Assembly: GCF_029871235.1 (NCBI RefSeq)
Contig: NZ_SSOM01000050.1
Location: forward strand, 1-64,000
Reading direction: 5' to 3'
Origin: Pseudomonas sp. BN411
GTDB lineage: Bacteria > Pseudomonadota > Gammaproteobacteria > Pseudomonadales > Pseudomonadaceae
Length of the DNA stretch: 64,000 bases
Made by a program: the position numbers and the translations under genes. This document shows positions 43,411 to 53,188 of this stretch, piece after piece. A model generated the notes under the pieces. That model had not been told where the DNA came from. It did no database searches and saw only the letters and a program-made list of their open reading frames with translations. The first letter of the stretch is position 1; every line of letters begins with the position of its first letter.

Positions 43411-46206
43411 ATGATCCTGGCGCTCATTGTTGCGCTGCCCTTTCTCGGGGCGCTTCTTCCGCCGCTGGCCGAGCGCCATGGCCGTTCCGTTTGCGCGGGT
43501 GCCGCCGCGTTGGTGCCACTCACTGGCCTCATCCTCCTGCTGGCCCAGACCGATAGCGTCTTCGCCGGTCATACCCTGACATACATCCAGCCCTGGTTAC
43601 CGGGCTTCGGCCTGAGTTTCAGCCTGCGCCTCGATGGCCTGGGCTACCTGTTCGCGCTGCTGATTCTCGGCATCGGCCTGCTGGTCATTCTCTACGCCCG
43701 CTACTACCTGTCGGACGAAGAGCCCATGGGGCGCTTCTTCGCGTTCCTGTTGCTGTTCATGGGGGCGATGCTCGGCGTTGTGCTGTCGGAGAACCTGCTG
43801 CTGATGCTGGTGTTCTGGGAGCTGACCAGTCTGTCTTCGTTCCTGTTGATCGGCTTCTGGGGCTATCGCTCCGACGCACGCAAGGGCGCGCGCATGGCAC
43901 TGACGGTCACCGGCGGCGGAGGTCTTGCGCTGTTCGCCGGCGTGCTGCTGGTCGGGCACATCGCCGGCAGCTTCGAGCTGACCCAGGTACTCGCCGCAGG
44001 TGAGCAGATCCGCGCGCACAGCCTCTATCCGGTAGCACTGGTGCTGGTGCTGCTGGGCGTGTTCACCAAGTCCGCGCAATTCCCTTTCCACTTCTGGCTG
44101 CCCCATGCCATGGCGGCGCCGACCCCGGTGTCCGCCTACCTGCACTCGGCCACCATGGTGAAGGCCGGTGTGTTTCTGCTGGCGCGACTCTATCCGGCCC
44201 TGTCCGGCTCTGACCTGTGGTTCTACCTGGTCAGCCTGAGCGGCCTGGCGACCCTGCTGATCGGCGCCGGCATGGCGCTGTTCCAGCACGACCTCAAGGG
44301 GCTGTTGGCCTACTCGACCATCAGCCACCTGGGCCTGATCACCCTGCTGTTCGGACTGGATTCGCAGTTATCCAACGTGGCTGCGGTGTTCCACATCATC
44401 AACCACGCCACCTTCAAGGCCTCGCTCTTCATGGCCGCCGGGATCATCGACCACGAGACCGGCAGCCGCGACATGCGGCTGATCAACGGGATGTGGAAGT
44501 ACATGCCGCATACGGCGGTGCTGGCCATGGTGGCGTCCCTGGCCATGGCCGGGGTGCCATTGCTAAACGGGTTCCTGAGCAAGGAAATGTTCTTCGGCGA
44601 GACCCTGCAGCAGGACCTCCTCGGCAGCTTCAGCTGGGTGGTGCCGGCGGCGGCGACACTGGCCGGGATGTTCTCGGTGGCCTATTCCCTGCGCTTCGTC
44701 CATGACGTGTTCTTCAATGGCGAACCGGCTGTCCTGCCCAAGTTCCCGCCCCACGAGCCGCCGCGCTACATGAAGGTGCCGGTGGAAATCCTGGTGTTCC
44801 TCTGCTTGCTGGTCGGCATGTTCCCTGCCTTCACCGTGGCGCCGCTGCTCGCGACTGCTGCCGCTGCCAGCCTGGGTGGCGTGTTGCCGGAATACAGCCT
44901 GGCTATATGGCACGGTTTCAATACGCCGCTGGCCATGAGCCTGGTGGCCCTGGTCGGGGGGCTGCTGCTCTATGTGCTGCGCAAGCCGTTGTTCAGTTGG
45001 TACGCCGGCCTGCCCGACACCGATGCCAAGGAGGTGTTCGAGCAGCAAGTACAACGTGCCGTGATGGCTGCCCGCTGGATCACCGGGCGTCTGGAGAATG
45101 GTTCCCTGCAACGCTATCTGGCCCTGCTGCTGGGCAGCGCCATGCTGTTCGTGGCGCTGTCCCTGGCGCCGCTGCCGCAGATTGCCGGCTCGCGTCCGCT
45201 GACTCCGCTGGACGGCATCACCACCCTGGGCATGCTGGTGCTGGCGCTTTCCGGCGTGCTGACGGCGATCTTCCATCGCCAGCGGCTGATTTCCCTGATG
45301 ATCCTCGGTGTCGGCGGCCTGCTGGTGGCCCTGGCCTTCGCCCGCTTTTCCGCCCCGGACCTGGCCCTGACCCAGTTGGTGGTGGAAGTGGTGACCTTGG
45401 TGCTGCTGATGCTGGCGCTCTACTACCTGCCTTACCGTACGCCGAGCGAGAGCTCCAGCCTGCGCGGCCTTCGCGACTTCATCCTGGCCAGCGCCGTGGG
45501 TGTGATGGTGGCGCTGCTGGCCTACGCCGTGCTGACCCGCCCTTACGAAGGCATTGCCGATTTCTTCCTCGCCAACGCCATTTCCGGTGGCGGTGGCACC
45601 AACGTGGTCAACGTGATTCTGGTGGACTTCCGTGGCTTCGATACCCTGGGTGAGATCACCGTCCTGACCATCGCCGCCGTAGGCATCTACGCGATGCTTT
45701 CCGGCCTGCGCCTGGCCAATCCCACCTGCGATCCCCAGGGCCACAACTGGGCTCATGCCAAGCACCCGCTGATTCTTGAAACCCTGTCGCGCCTGATGCT
45801 GCCGCTGGCGCTGCTGATCTCGGTATTCATCTTCCTGCGCGGGCACAACCTGCCCGGAGGTGGGTTCATCGCCGGCCTCATCACCTCCGTGGCACTGGTG
45901 CTGCAGTACATCGCCAGCGGCATCGCCTGGGTGGAGCAGCGCCTGGCGCTGAACTACCAGCGCCTCGCCGGTGCCGGGGTGGTCATCGCGGGCCTTACCG
46001 GCCTTGGCAGCCTGGCCTTCGGCCACAATTTCCTCACCTCTGCCTTCGGCCATGTGGAATGGCCGCTGGTGGGCGAATTCGAACTGGCCACCGCCATGCT
46101 GTTCGACCTCGGTGTCTACCTGGCTGTGGTCGGCTCGACGCTGCTGATCCTGGTCAACCTGGGACGACTGAGCCTGGCCCCGGCTGCGAGCAAGGAGATT
46201 CACTGA
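43411..46206 (+). CDS. shaA: Monovalent cation/H+ antiporter subunit A (A/B fusion)
   Basis: A 931-residue polytopic protein. Residues about 1-500 are the NuoL/MrpA-like proton channel module ([20 protein letters not shown], the lysine and His-rich helix [20 protein letters not shown]). A central MbhD-type region follows ([20 protein letters not shown]), and the C-terminal 200 residues are an MrpB domain ([20 protein letters not shown]). Pseudomonads encode MrpA and MrpB as one chain, so the operon has six genes rather than seven. It exports Na+, K+ or Li+ in exchange for protons at alkaline pH. AGATATGG ribosome region is weak. Overlaps shaC by one base (TGATG). Confidence 0.95.
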   Translation: MILALIVALPFLGALLPPLAERHGRSVCAGAAALVPLTGLILLLAQTDSVFAGHTLTYIQPWLPGFGLSFSLRLDGLGYLFALLILGIGLLVILYARYYLSDEEPMGRFFAFLLLFMGAMLGVVLSENLLLMLVFWELTSLSSFLLIGFWGYRSDARKGARMALTVTGGGGLALFAGVLLVGHIAGSFELTQVLAAGEQIRAHSLYPVALVLVLLGVFTKSAQFPFHFWLPHAMAAPTPVSAYLHSATMVKAGVFLLARLYPALSGSDLWFYLVSLSGLATLLIGAGMALFQHDLKGLLAYSTISHLGLITLLFGLDSQLSNVAAVFHIINHATFKASLFMAAGIIDHETGSRDMRLINGMWKYMPHTAVLAMVASLAMAGVPLLNGFLSKEMFFGETLQQDLLGSFSWVVPAAATLAGMFSVAYSLRFVHDVFFNGEPAVLPKFPPHEPPRYMKVPVEILVFLCLLVGMFPAFTVAPLLATAAAASLGGVLPEYSLAIWHGFNTPLAMSLVALVGGLLLYVLRKPLFSWYAGLPDTDAKEVFEQQVQRAVMAARWITGRLENGSLQRYLALLLGSAMLFVALSLAPLPQIAGSRPLTPLDGITTLGMLVLALSGVLTAIFHRQRLISLMILGVGGLLVALAFARFSAPDLALTQLVVEVVTLVLLMLALYYLPYRTPSESSSLRGLRDFILASAVGVMVALLAYAVLTRPYEGIADFFLANAISGGGGTNVVNVILVDFRGFDTLGEITVLTIAAVGIYAMLSGLRLANPTCDPQGHNWAHAKHPLILETLSRLMLPLALLISVFIFLRGHNLPGGGFIAGLITSVALVLQYIASGIAWVEQRLALNYQRLAGAGVVIAGLTGLGSLAFGHNFLTSAFGHVEWPLVGEFELATAMLFDLGVYLAVVGSTLLILVNLGRLSLAPAASKEIH

Positions 46207-46541
46207 TGGAGGCGCTGTTCGCCGTGACCCTCGGCCTGCTCACCGCCAGCGGTGTCTACCTGCTGCTGCGTGGGCGGACCTTCCCTGTGGTGCTGGGCCT
46301 GACCTTGCTGTCCTACGCCGTGAACCTGTTCCTTTTCGCCATGGGCCGCCTGACTGGCGAGGCCGCCGTGCTCGGGCGTGACGTGCAATATGCCGACCCG
46401 GTGCCCCAGGCACTGGTGCTGACCGCCATCGTCATCGGCTTCGCCATGACCGCCTTCGTGGTGGTGCTGGCCCTGCGCGGCGTCGGCGACCTGAACAGCG
46501 ATCATGTCGACGGCCATACCGACGAGGAGTCGGCGCCATGA
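46206..46541 (+). CDS. shaC: Antiporter subunit C
   Basis: A 111-residue NuoK-like subunit with three helices. Conserved ADPVPQALVLTAIVIGFAMT carries the family motif. Overlaps shaA by one base and shaD by four, so the operon is tightly coupled. Confidence 0.95.
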   Translation: MEALFAVTLGLLTASGVYLLLRGRTFPVVLGLTLLSYAVNLFLFAMGRLTGEAAVLGRDVQYADPVPQALVLTAIVIGFAMTAFVVVLALRGVGDLNSDHVDGHTDEESAP

Positions 46542-48037
46542 TCCACCTGACGCTCCTGCCGATCCTGATACCCCTGTTCACTGGCGCCCTGCTGCTGGTG
46601 CTGCCGTCCAACGAACGACTGAAGCGCAGTCTCTCGGTTCTCGCCACCCTGGCGCTGGTGCCCGTGGCGCTGCTGTTGATGCAGCAGGCCGGCGATGGCC
46701 AGTTGCGCGTTTATGCCCTGGGCGGCTGGCAACCGCCATTCGGCATCGTGCTGATGCTGGATCGCCTGGCCGGGCTGATGCTGTTGGCGACCGCCGTGCT
46801 GGCCTGCGCCGCAGTGCTTTATTCGATTCGTGGCGACGATCGCATCGGCCTGCGTTTCCACGCGCTGTTCCAGTTCCAGTTGCTGGGCATCAACGGCGCC
46901 TTCCTGACCGGGGACCTGTTCAATCTTTTCGTGTTCTTCGAGATCCTGCTGATCGCTTCCTATTCCCTGTTGATGCACGGTGGTGGCGGCGAGCGGGTGA
47001 AGGCGGGCATGCACTACGTGATCCTCAACCTCGCGGGTTCGGCGCTGTTCCTGATTGGGGTGGGTACGCTCTACGGAATCACCGGCACCCTGAACATGGC
47101 GGACATGGCACGTCAGGTAGCCGCCGCCGGGCCGGAGAATGCTCCGGTGCTGGCTGCCGCTGGGCTGGTGCTGCTGCTGGTATTCGCCCTCAAGGCGGCG
47201 CTGCTGCCCTTGTATTTCTGGCTGCCGCGCGCCTATGCCGCCGCCAGTGCGCCGGTTGCCGCGCTGTTCGCGATCATGACCAAGGTGGGCATCTACTCCA
47301 TCCTGCGGGTCTACAGCCTGGTCTTCGGTCCCGAGGCTGGCGAGCTGGCCAACCTGGCACAGCCCTGGCTCTGGCCGCTGGCCTTGGCCACCGTGATCCT
47401 CGGCGCGCTGGGTGCCCTGGCGGCCACCACCCTGCAGGGATTGCTGGCTTATCTGGTGGTGGTTTCCGCCGGCACCCTGCTGGCGGCCATCGCCCTGGGG
47501 ACTCCCGAGGCTCAGGGCGCGGCGCTCTTCTACCTGCTGCACAGCACCTGGGTAGCCGGCGCGCTGTTCCTGCTTGCCGACCTGGTCAGCCGGCAGCGTG
47601 GCGACAAGGGCGGCCATCTGGTGCAGGGACCGGCTTTGCAGAATCCGGGTGTCCTCGGCGCGGCCTTCTTCTTTGGTGCCATTGCCGTTGCCGGCCTGCC
47701 ACCGCTGTCGGGCTTTTTCGCCAAGCTGCTGCTGCTCCAGGCGGTTCCGCCCGGTGCCGGGGCGTTGCCGCTGTGGAGCGTGTTGCTGATCGGCGGCTTC
47801 GTCAGCCTGGTGGCCCTGAGCCGTGCCGGCAGCACCCTGTTCTGGCGCACCGGCCACCAGGTGCTCGGCAGCGCCGAACTGGATGGTGGCCGCCTGTTCG
47901 CCACTTTGATGCTGTTGGCCGGCAGCCTGGTGCTCGTGGTTTTCGCCCAGCCGCTGCTGGACTACGCCCAGGCCAGCGCCGCGCAATTGCATGACCAGAA
48001 CCTGTATCGCGCGATTATCGAGGGGGCCGGCGCATGA
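46538..48037 (+). CDS. shaD: Antiporter subunit D
   Basis: A 499-residue NuoM/N-like proton-translocating subunit with about 14 helices, conserved FALKAALLPLYFWLPRAYAA and FEILLIASYSLLMHG. It starts at ATG 46538 in an ATGA overlap with shaC and ends overlapping shaE. Together with the A subunit it would form the core antiporter channel. Confidence 0.95.
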   Translation: MIHLTLLPILIPLFTGALLLVLPSNERLKRSLSVLATLALVPVALLLMQQAGDGQLRVYALGGWQPPFGIVLMLDRLAGLMLLATAVLACAAVLYSIRGDDRIGLRFHALFQFQLLGINGAFLTGDLFNLFVFFEILLIASYSLLMHGGGGERVKAGMHYVILNLAGSALFLIGVGTLYGITGTLNMADMARQVAAAGPENAPVLAAAGLVLLLVFALKAALLPLYFWLPRAYAAASAPVAALFAIMTKVGIYSILRVYSLVFGPEAGELANLAQPWLWPLALATVILGALGALAATTLQGLLAYLVVVSAGTLLAAIALGTPEAQGAALFYLLHSTWVAGALFLLADLVSRQRGDKGGHLVQGPALQNPGVLGAAFFFGAIAVAGLPPLSGFFAKLLLLQAVPPGAGALPLWSVLLIGGFVSLVALSRAGSTLFWRTGHQVLGSAELDGGRLFATLMLLAGSLVLVVFAQPLLDYAQASAAQLHDQNLYRAIIEGAGA

Positions 48038-48534
48038 TGCGAAAGCTCTTCCCCCATCCCGCCGAAAGCCTGCTGCTGCTGTTCGTGTGGCTGCTGCTGG
48101 TGGACTCCTTCGCCGTCGGCCAATGGCTGCTGGGTGCCTTCCTCGGCTGGGTGATTCCGTTCTGCTTCAAGCCCCTGCTGATCGAGCGGCCCAAGCGCTG
48201 GCATCCGCTCAAGCTGATGCGTTTCCTGCTGATGGTCGTGTGGGATGTGCTGGTGGCCAACTTCCAGGTGGCGCGGCTGACCCTGGGACGCGTCGAGGCA
48301 CTGCGTCCGGCTTTCGTCGAGGTGCCCATCGACCTGGATAACGAACTGGCCATCAGCGTGTTGGTCAGCGTTGTGTCCCTGACGCCCGGGTCCCTGGCCG
48401 CCGACCTCAGCGCCGACCGCCGGACCCTGCTGGTGCATGGCCTGGACGTGCCGGACAAGGCCGCCATGGTGGCCGAGATCAAGTCGCGCTACGAGGCGCC
48501 GCTCAAGGAGATTTTCCCGTGCTCGCCTACGTGA
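48034..48534 (+). CDS. shaE: Antiporter subunit E
   Basis: A 166-residue subunit with N-terminal helices and a cytoplasmic domain; VSVVSLTPGSLAADLSADRR and LLVHGLDVP are the MnhE signatures. ATGA overlap with shaD; its last codons overlap the GTG start of shaF. Confidence 0.93.
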   Translation: MMRKLFPHPAESLLLLFVWLLLVDSFAVGQWLLGAFLGWVIPFCFKPLLIERPKRWHPLKLMRFLLMVVWDVLVANFQVARLTLGRVEALRPAFVEVPIDLDNELAISVLVSVVSLTPGSLAADLSADRRTLLVHGLDVPDKAAMVAEIKSRYEAPLKEIFPCSPT

Positions 48535-48788
48535 TTCCCCTCTGCCTGGCCATGCTTGGCCTGGCGCTGTTGCTGGCCCTGGCCCGCCTGGTCAAGGGGC
48601 CTTGCCTGCCAGACCGCGTGCTGGCGCTGGACACCCTCTATATCAACGCCATCGCCATGCTGGTGCTCTACGGCATCTGGAAGGGCAGCGATCTGTTCTT
48701 CGAAGTGGCGTTGCTGATCGCGGTGCTGGGCTTCGTCAGCACCGTGGCGGTGGCCAAGTACATGCTGCGTGGAGACATCATCGAATGA
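48519..48788 (+). CDS. shaF: Antiporter subunit F
   Basis: An 89-residue, three-helix subunit (GPCLPDRVLALDTLYINAIA is the MnhF motif). It starts at GTG 48519; AAGGAG lies eight bases upstream inside shaE, which decides the start. It overlaps shaG by four bases. Confidence 0.93.
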   Translation: MLAYVIPLCLAMLGLALLLALARLVKGPCLPDRVLALDTLYINAIAMLVLYGIWKGSDLFFEVALLIAVLGFVSTVAVAKYMLRGDIIE

Positions 48789-49132
48789 CCGGCGTTTCCC
48801 TGACCCCTTGGGCGGAAGTCCTCGTTTCGGCGCTGCTGATCCTTGGCAGCTCCTTCGTGCTGATCGGCGCCATCGGCCTGTACCGCTTGCCGGATTTCTT
48901 CATGCGCCTGCACGGCCCGACCAAGGCCACCACCCTTGGTGTGGGCAGCGTGGTGATTGCCTCGCTGGTGTTCTTTTCCGCCGATGCCGATGGTCTCAGC
49001 CTGCATGAACTGCTGATCAGCCTGTTTCTGTTCATCAGCGCCCCGGTCAGCGCCTACATGCTGGCCAAGGCAGCGGTGTTGCAGCAGCTGCCCCTGGACC
49101 AGCGCACCCGCGGCAAACCCTGGAACCAGTGA
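48785..49132 (+). CDS. shaG: Antiporter subunit G
   Basis: A 115-residue, three-helix subunit ending the operon. IGAIGLYRLPDFFMRLHGPT and KATTLGVGSVVIAS are the MnhG signature. ATG 48785 is in an ATGA overlap with shaF. Confidence 0.93.
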   Translation: MTGVSLTPWAEVLVSALLILGSSFVLIGAIGLYRLPDFFMRLHGPTKATTLGVGSVVIASLVFFSADADGLSLHELLISLFLFISAPVSAYMLAKAAVLQQLPLDQRTRGKPWNQ

Positions 49133-49216
49133 ACGCTACAGTTTTTCCCCTTTGCTGTGCCTGTCTGGCCCCGTGGATGGCCGCCTAGACTGGCGACTTT
49201 CCCCCGGAGGTGACCC

Positions 49217-50122
49217 ATGGCGCAGCAAGGACGACTGGTGGCGGTTGCCTGCCTGGTGCTGGCGATGGCGCTGTGGGGCAGCTCCTTCATCGCCCTCAAG
49301 CTGGCCTTTCAGGAGGTCGCCCCGCATTGGGTGATCTTCGCCCGTATGGCCCTGGGCAGCCTGATCTTCCTGGCCGCCTGGCGCTGGCGCGGCACACTCG
49401 ACTACCGCCCCGGCGACTGGAAATACCTACTGGGCCTCGCTGCCTGCGAGCCCTGTCTCTACTTCATCTTCGAAGCCCTGGCGCTGCAGCACACCAGCGC
49501 CTCCCAAGCCGGCATGATCACCGCACTCCTGCCGCTGCTGGTGGCGGTGGGCGCCTATGCATTGCTGCACGAGCGAATCACCCGCGGCACGATGGCTGGC
49601 TTCCTCCTCGCGGTAGTCGGAGCGGTGTGGCTGAGCCTGGCCAGCGAGTCTGACGGCCACGCACCGCAACCGCTGCTGGGTAACTTCTACGAGTTCCTCG
49701 CCATGCTCTGCGCCACCGGCTACACGCTGCTGCTCAAGCATCTGTCGTCGCGCTACTCGGCCTTCTTCCTGACCGCCATGCAGGCCTTCATCGGCAGCAT
49801 CTTCTTCCTGCCACTCGCCTCGATCACATCGCCCGTGCCGGAGTCGGTCAGTGCGCTGGGCATCGGCGCGATGATCTACCTCGGCACCGTCGTCACGGTA
49901 GGGGCTTACGGTCTCTACAACTTCGGCGTGTCGCGGCTCCCGGCGAGCCAGGCAACCGGCTTCATCAACCTGATACCGGTGTTCACCCTGATCTTCGCCT
50001 GGGGATTGCTCGGTGAGCGTCTGGCCGGCGTGCAACTGCTCGCCGCCGGCCTGGTCTTCGTCGGGGTGGCGCTGAGCCAATGGAAAAGCTCCGCCCCGGT
50101 GCCGGCCGGCGTACTGGATTGA
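49217..50122 (+). CDS. EamA/DMT-family transporter
   Basis: A 301-residue inner membrane protein with ten helices in two EamA repeats (LVLAMALWGSSFIALKLAFQ and YEFLAMLCATGYTLLLKHLS). RLPASQATGFINLIPVFTLI is the typical C-terminal signature. GGAGGTGACC is a strong ribosome site before ATG 49217. It is 84 bases after shaG with no terminator seen, but is not part of known antiporters. Substrate (amino acid, sugar or metabolite) unknown. Confidence 0.9.
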   Translation: MAQQGRLVAVACLVLAMALWGSSFIALKLAFQEVAPHWVIFARMALGSLIFLAAWRWRGTLDYRPGDWKYLLGLAACEPCLYFIFEALALQHTSASQAGMITALLPLLVAVGAYALLHERITRGTMAGFLLAVVGAVWLSLASESDGHAPQPLLGNFYEFLAMLCATGYTLLLKHLSSRYSAFFLTAMQAFIGSIFFLPLASITSPVPESVSALGIGAMIYLGTVVTVGAYGLYNFGVSRLPASQATGFINLIPVFTLIFAWGLLGERLAGVQLLAAGLVFVGVALSQWKSSAPVPAGVLD

Positions 50123-50228
50123 TCACCATGACCGGCCCCGCTGCCATTTGCTGCGCCACGCCCGAAGACATTCCGGCCCGCCGGCCGAATGGTTCGCGTC
50201 GGGCCACCCTATCTCACTGGCAGGCTGA

Positions 50229-51227
50229 TTAAGGCGCCGTCCAGGCCAGCACCACATCCAGCATCCGGTTGGCGAACGCCCATTCGTTGTCGTACCAGGC
50301 CAGTGCCTTCACCAGTTCGCCCTGCACGCGGGTGTGGTTGAGGTCGACGACGCAGGAGACCGGGTGGCCGTTGAAGTCGCTGGATACCAGCGGCAATGCA
50401 TTGCACTCCATCACCCCTGGCGGCAGGTCGCGGGCGCCGGCTTCGAGGGCGGCGTTGAGCGCATCACGGCTGGCCGGCCGCTCGGCGATGAAGGAAAGGT
50501 CCAGCAGCGATACGTTCGGCGTCGGCACCCGCACCGCCAAGCCATCCAGGCGGCCGGCCAGTTCAGGTAGCACCAGGCCGATGGCCTTGGCCGCGCCCGT
50601 GCTGGTGGGAATCATCGAGACGGCTGCGGCGCGTGCGCGATAGAGGTCGCTGTGGCTCTTGTCGAGCAGGTTCTGGTCGTTGGTGTAGGCGTGCACCGTG
50701 GTCACCAGGCCGCTGCGGATGCCGACCGAGCGATGCAGCAGCATGGCCAGCGGCGCCAGGCAGTTGGTGGTGCAGGATGCGTTGGACACGATCTGCTGGT
50801 TACCCAATTGCTCATGATTGACCCCGTACACCACCGTCAGGTCGGCGGAGTCCAGCGGGTGCGACAGCAGTACCCGGGGCGCACCCGCAGTCAGGTGCTG
50901 TTCCACCTGGGGGCGCTTCTTCATCTTGCCCGAGCACTCCAGCACCAGGTCCACACCCAACTGGGCCCAGGGCAGGTTCACCGGATCGCGTTCGCGCAGC
51001 AGGCGGATGGTCTGGTTGTTTACTTGCAAGTGGTCGTCATGCAGTGCGACATGGCCGGGAAAGCGGCCGAAGGTGGAGTCGAAGCGGGTCAGGTGCGCCA
51101 GGGATTCGAAGTCGCCGAGGTCATTGATGGCTTCGATGCGCAGGCGCTGATCGAGTCCCCGCTCGAACAGCGCACGTACCAGGGCGCGACCGATGCGCCC
51201 GTATCCGTTCAGGGCGATACGCAGCAT
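50229..51227 (-). CDS. Glyceraldehyde-3-phosphate / erythrose-4-phosphate dehydrogenase family protein
   Basis: A 332-residue phosphorylating aldehyde dehydrogenase. NAD-binding ALNGYGRIGRALVRAL opens the chain and the catalytic cysteine is in SNASCTTNCLAPLAM. SHPLDSADLTVVYGVNHEQL and YDNEWAFANRMLD near the C-terminus resemble Epd (pyridoxine branch) more than classical GapA, which usually reads SAPAKD in that position. The start is ATG 51227 with GGAG upstream; an earlier ATG at 51254 lacks one. pdxH lies 9 kb away, so no operon link supports the Epd role. GAPDH isozyme remains possible. Confidence 0.85.
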   Translation of the reverse strand: MLRIALNGYGRIGRALVRALFERGLDQRLRIEAINDLGDFESLAHLTRFDSTFGRFPGHVALHDDHLQVNNQTIRLLRERDPVNLPWAQLGVDLVLECSGKMKKRPQVEQHLTAGAPRVLLSHPLDSADLTVVYGVNHEQLGNQQIVSNASCTTNCLAPLAMLLHRSVGIRSGLVTTVHAYTNDQNLLDKSHSDLYRARAAAVSMIPTSTGAAKAIGLVLPELAGRLDGLAVRVPTPNVSLLDLSFIAERPASRDALNAALEAGARDLPPGVMECNALPLVSSDFNGHPVSCVVDLNHTRVQGELVKALAWYDNEWAFANRMLDVVLAWTAP

Positions 51228-51323
51228 GGTGTTCTCCTTCCGTTGGTCCTTCACTCAGCTTAGTGGCGAAGGGCGGGAAGGGCGCCTCAGGTTGTAACTT
51301 GAGGCTTGGTCGCTGCCGGTGAA

Positions 51324-51998
51324 TCAGTCGTTGCGGGCGCCGCCGAACGAAGCGCAGCCACGCTGCACCTTGCCATCCATGCGCAGCTCGGCGGTAAGGT
51401 GCTGGACGGTGCCGCTCATGCCGTCCACGCAGCGCTGCGGCGCTACCCACAGTTCCAGACGTTGGCCGTTGGCTTCGCTGGACAGGTTGAAGCGCCCGTC
51501 CGGCAACTGCTCTTCCATATAAGGCAGGGCAAGGGAGGGCTGGCCGGGACGGTCGAGTTTCAGGCCCTTTTCGCTGACGCTGACGCTCCAGTTCGGCTCA
51601 TTGCCGCTAGCGCGCAGCAGCAGGCGCTTGAAGTTGATGTCCTGGCAGCCGTGGCCTTCGCGTTGCAGGCGATAGAGGGTCTGCAGGTCCAGCTGGCCAT
51701 CGGCGCCTTTGACGCTGGTCGGTCCCATGCTGGCGCGGATGTCGGCGAACAGCGTGCCGGGACCATCTGCCGAGAGGTTGGCCGCCTCCGGCAACAGGCC
51801 GGTGGCGCCGGTGTCCGCCAAGGTGAAGCGGCGTTTCTCGCCACAGGGGCTGAACATCACCTGGCCTGCGTCTACGCTCAGCTCACCTTGCAGGCGCACC
51901 AGGTTGGTGGTGGGCGCAGGGGCCTTTTCGGCGAACATCTGGCAGGCGCCGAAGAGTGGCAAGAGGCTGAACAGCAGGGGGCGGGCGAAGCGCATCAT
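51324..51998 (-). CDS. COG3650-type lipoprotein
   Basis: A 224-residue predicted lipoprotein (lipobox FGAC). The C-terminal half (ASGNEPNWSVSVSEKGLKLD, RCVDGMSGTVQHLTAELRMD) matches the COG3650 membrane-protein family of unknown role, which has a conserved Cys near the end (CVDGMSG, RGCASFG). AAGGAG lies a few bases before the double ATG; either could start. Convergent with no neighbour; divergent from the DUF488 gene. Confidence 0.8.
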   Translation of the reverse strand: MMRFARPLLFSLLPLFGACQMFAEKAPAPTTNLVRLQGELSVDAGQVMFSPCGEKRRFTLADTGATGLLPEAANLSADGPGTLFADIRASMGPTSVKGADGQLDLQTLYRLQREGHGCQDINFKRLLLRASGNEPNWSVSVSEKGLKLDRPGQPSLALPYMEEQLPDGRFNLSSEANGQRLELWVAPQRCVDGMSGTVQHLTAELRMDGKVQRGCASFGGARND

Positions 51999-52064
51999 GG
52001 GTCTCCTTCAGGGAGCGGCCACGTTACCGGTGCGAGGCGCCAGGCTCAAGGGTGGAGAGGGCAG

Positions 52065-52460
52065 ATGATCCAGTACAAGCGAGTGTATGAAGCGGCGCAG
52101 TCTACCGATGGCCAGCGGGTGCTGGTGGATCGCTTGTGGCCGCGTGGTTGTAGCAAGGAGTCACTGGGCCTGGCGGACTGGCCGAAGGTAGTGGCGCCGT
52201 CGGACACCCTGCGCAAGCAGTTCTGCCACGATCCGGCGCTGTTCGATGAATTCCGCCTGCTCTACCGCGCCGAACTGACGGCGCATCCCGAGCATTGGCA
52301 GGGGCTGCTGGAGATGGCCCGCAAGGGCAATCTGACGCTGCTCTACGCCGCGAAGGACGAAGTGCACAACAACGCGGTAGTCCTGGCTGAGTTCCTCGAA
52401 GAAGAACTGGAACGCTACGGCCCTCCCAGCTCGCCGGTGTGTTACGCCGGCGAGCTGTAG
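52065..52460 (+). CDS. DUF488 family protein (YeaO-like)
   Basis: A 131-residue soluble protein with the DUF488 motifs VLVDRLWPRGCSKESLGLAD near residue 19 and LTLLYAAKDEVHNNAVVLAE. Family members are widespread and uncharacterised. ATG 52065 follows GGAG. Ends six bases before the convergent SDR gene. Confidence 0.9.
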   Translation: MIQYKRVYEAAQSTDGQRVLVDRLWPRGCSKESLGLADWPKVVAPSDTLRKQFCHDPALFDEFRLLYRAELTAHPEHWQGLLEMARKGNLTLLYAAKDEVHNNAVVLAEFLEEELERYGPPSSPVCYAGEL

Positions 52461-52466
52461 CGCGCC

Positions 52467-53066
52467 TTACCAGACCCGATAGACCTGCCCGGTCTGCGCA
52501 CCTTCGGCACTCTTTGCATAGGCCAGCGCCGCGTCAGCCGCTGGCACCGCCTTGTAGCCGCGGAAGTAGGGGCCGTAGGCCGGCAGTGCTTCCTCGACCA
52601 CCGTCGGGCTGACGCTGTTGATGCGCATGCCGCGCGGCAGTTCGAGCGCTGCGCTGCGTACGAAGGAGTCGATGGCACCGTTGACCATGCTGGCGGAGGC
52701 GCCGAAGCGGATCGGGTCGTGGCTCAGCACCCCGGAAGTGAGGGTGAAGGAGGCGCCGTCGTTGGCGAACTCGCGGCCGATCAGCACCAGGTTCACCTGG
52801 CCCATCAGCTTGTCCTTCAGGCCAACGGCGAATTCCGCTTCACCCATTTCCGCCAGGGCACCGAAGTGCACCTTGCCGGCGGCGCTGATCAGCGCATCGA
52901 AGGGGCCGGTCTTTTCGAACAGCGCGCGGATCGACGCCGGGTCGGTGATGTCCGCCTGCAAGTCGCCGCTGCTGAAGCCGACGCGAATGATCTCGTGACG
53001 CTCCTTGAGTTCCTGTTCGATGGCTTTGCCGATGGTGCCGCTGGCACCGACGAGGATGATTTTCAT
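52467..53066 (-). CDS. Atypical short-chain dehydrogenase lacking the Tyr-Lys pair
   Basis: A 199-residue Rossmann protein; NAD(P)-binding IILVGASGTIGKAIEQEL. The catalytic Ser is plausible in TLTSGVLS, but the canonical YxxSK is replaced by ASASMVNGAI, with Ala and Asn at the Tyr and Lys positions. Short length (usual 240-260). Paralogues with the same replacement are common in proteobacteria, usually divergent from a LysR gene as here. It may be a reductase using another acid or a non-catalytic dinucleotide sensor. Confidence 0.88.
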   Translation of the reverse strand: MKIILVGASGTIGKAIEQELKERHEIIRVGFSSGDLQADITDPASIRALFEKTGPFDALISAAGKVHFGALAEMGEAEFAVGLKDKLMGQVNLVLIGREFANDGASFTLTSGVLSHDPIRFGASASMVNGAIDSFVRSAALELPRGMRINSVSPTVVEEALPAYGPYFRGYKAVPAADAALAYAKSAEGAQTGQVYRVW

Positions 53067-53140
53067 GGGACTGGCTCCTGTGTGGGGGAAGGGAAGACGG
53101 GTTCAGTGTAGAGTGCGCTCTGTGGTCGATAATCTGGCTA

Positions 53141-53164
53141 ATTGGAAAACTTTGGTTTTCAAAT
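53141..53164. promoter_or_regulatory. Inverted repeat between the SDR and LysR genes
   Basis: ATTGGAAAAC-TTTG-GTTTTCAAAT, ten-base arms with one mismatch, in the middle of the 122-base divergent gap. It is a likely LysR-type regulator site controlling both genes. Confidence 0.6.
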
Positions 53165-53188
53165 GGAAACAATAGGGTGGTGGTTCCC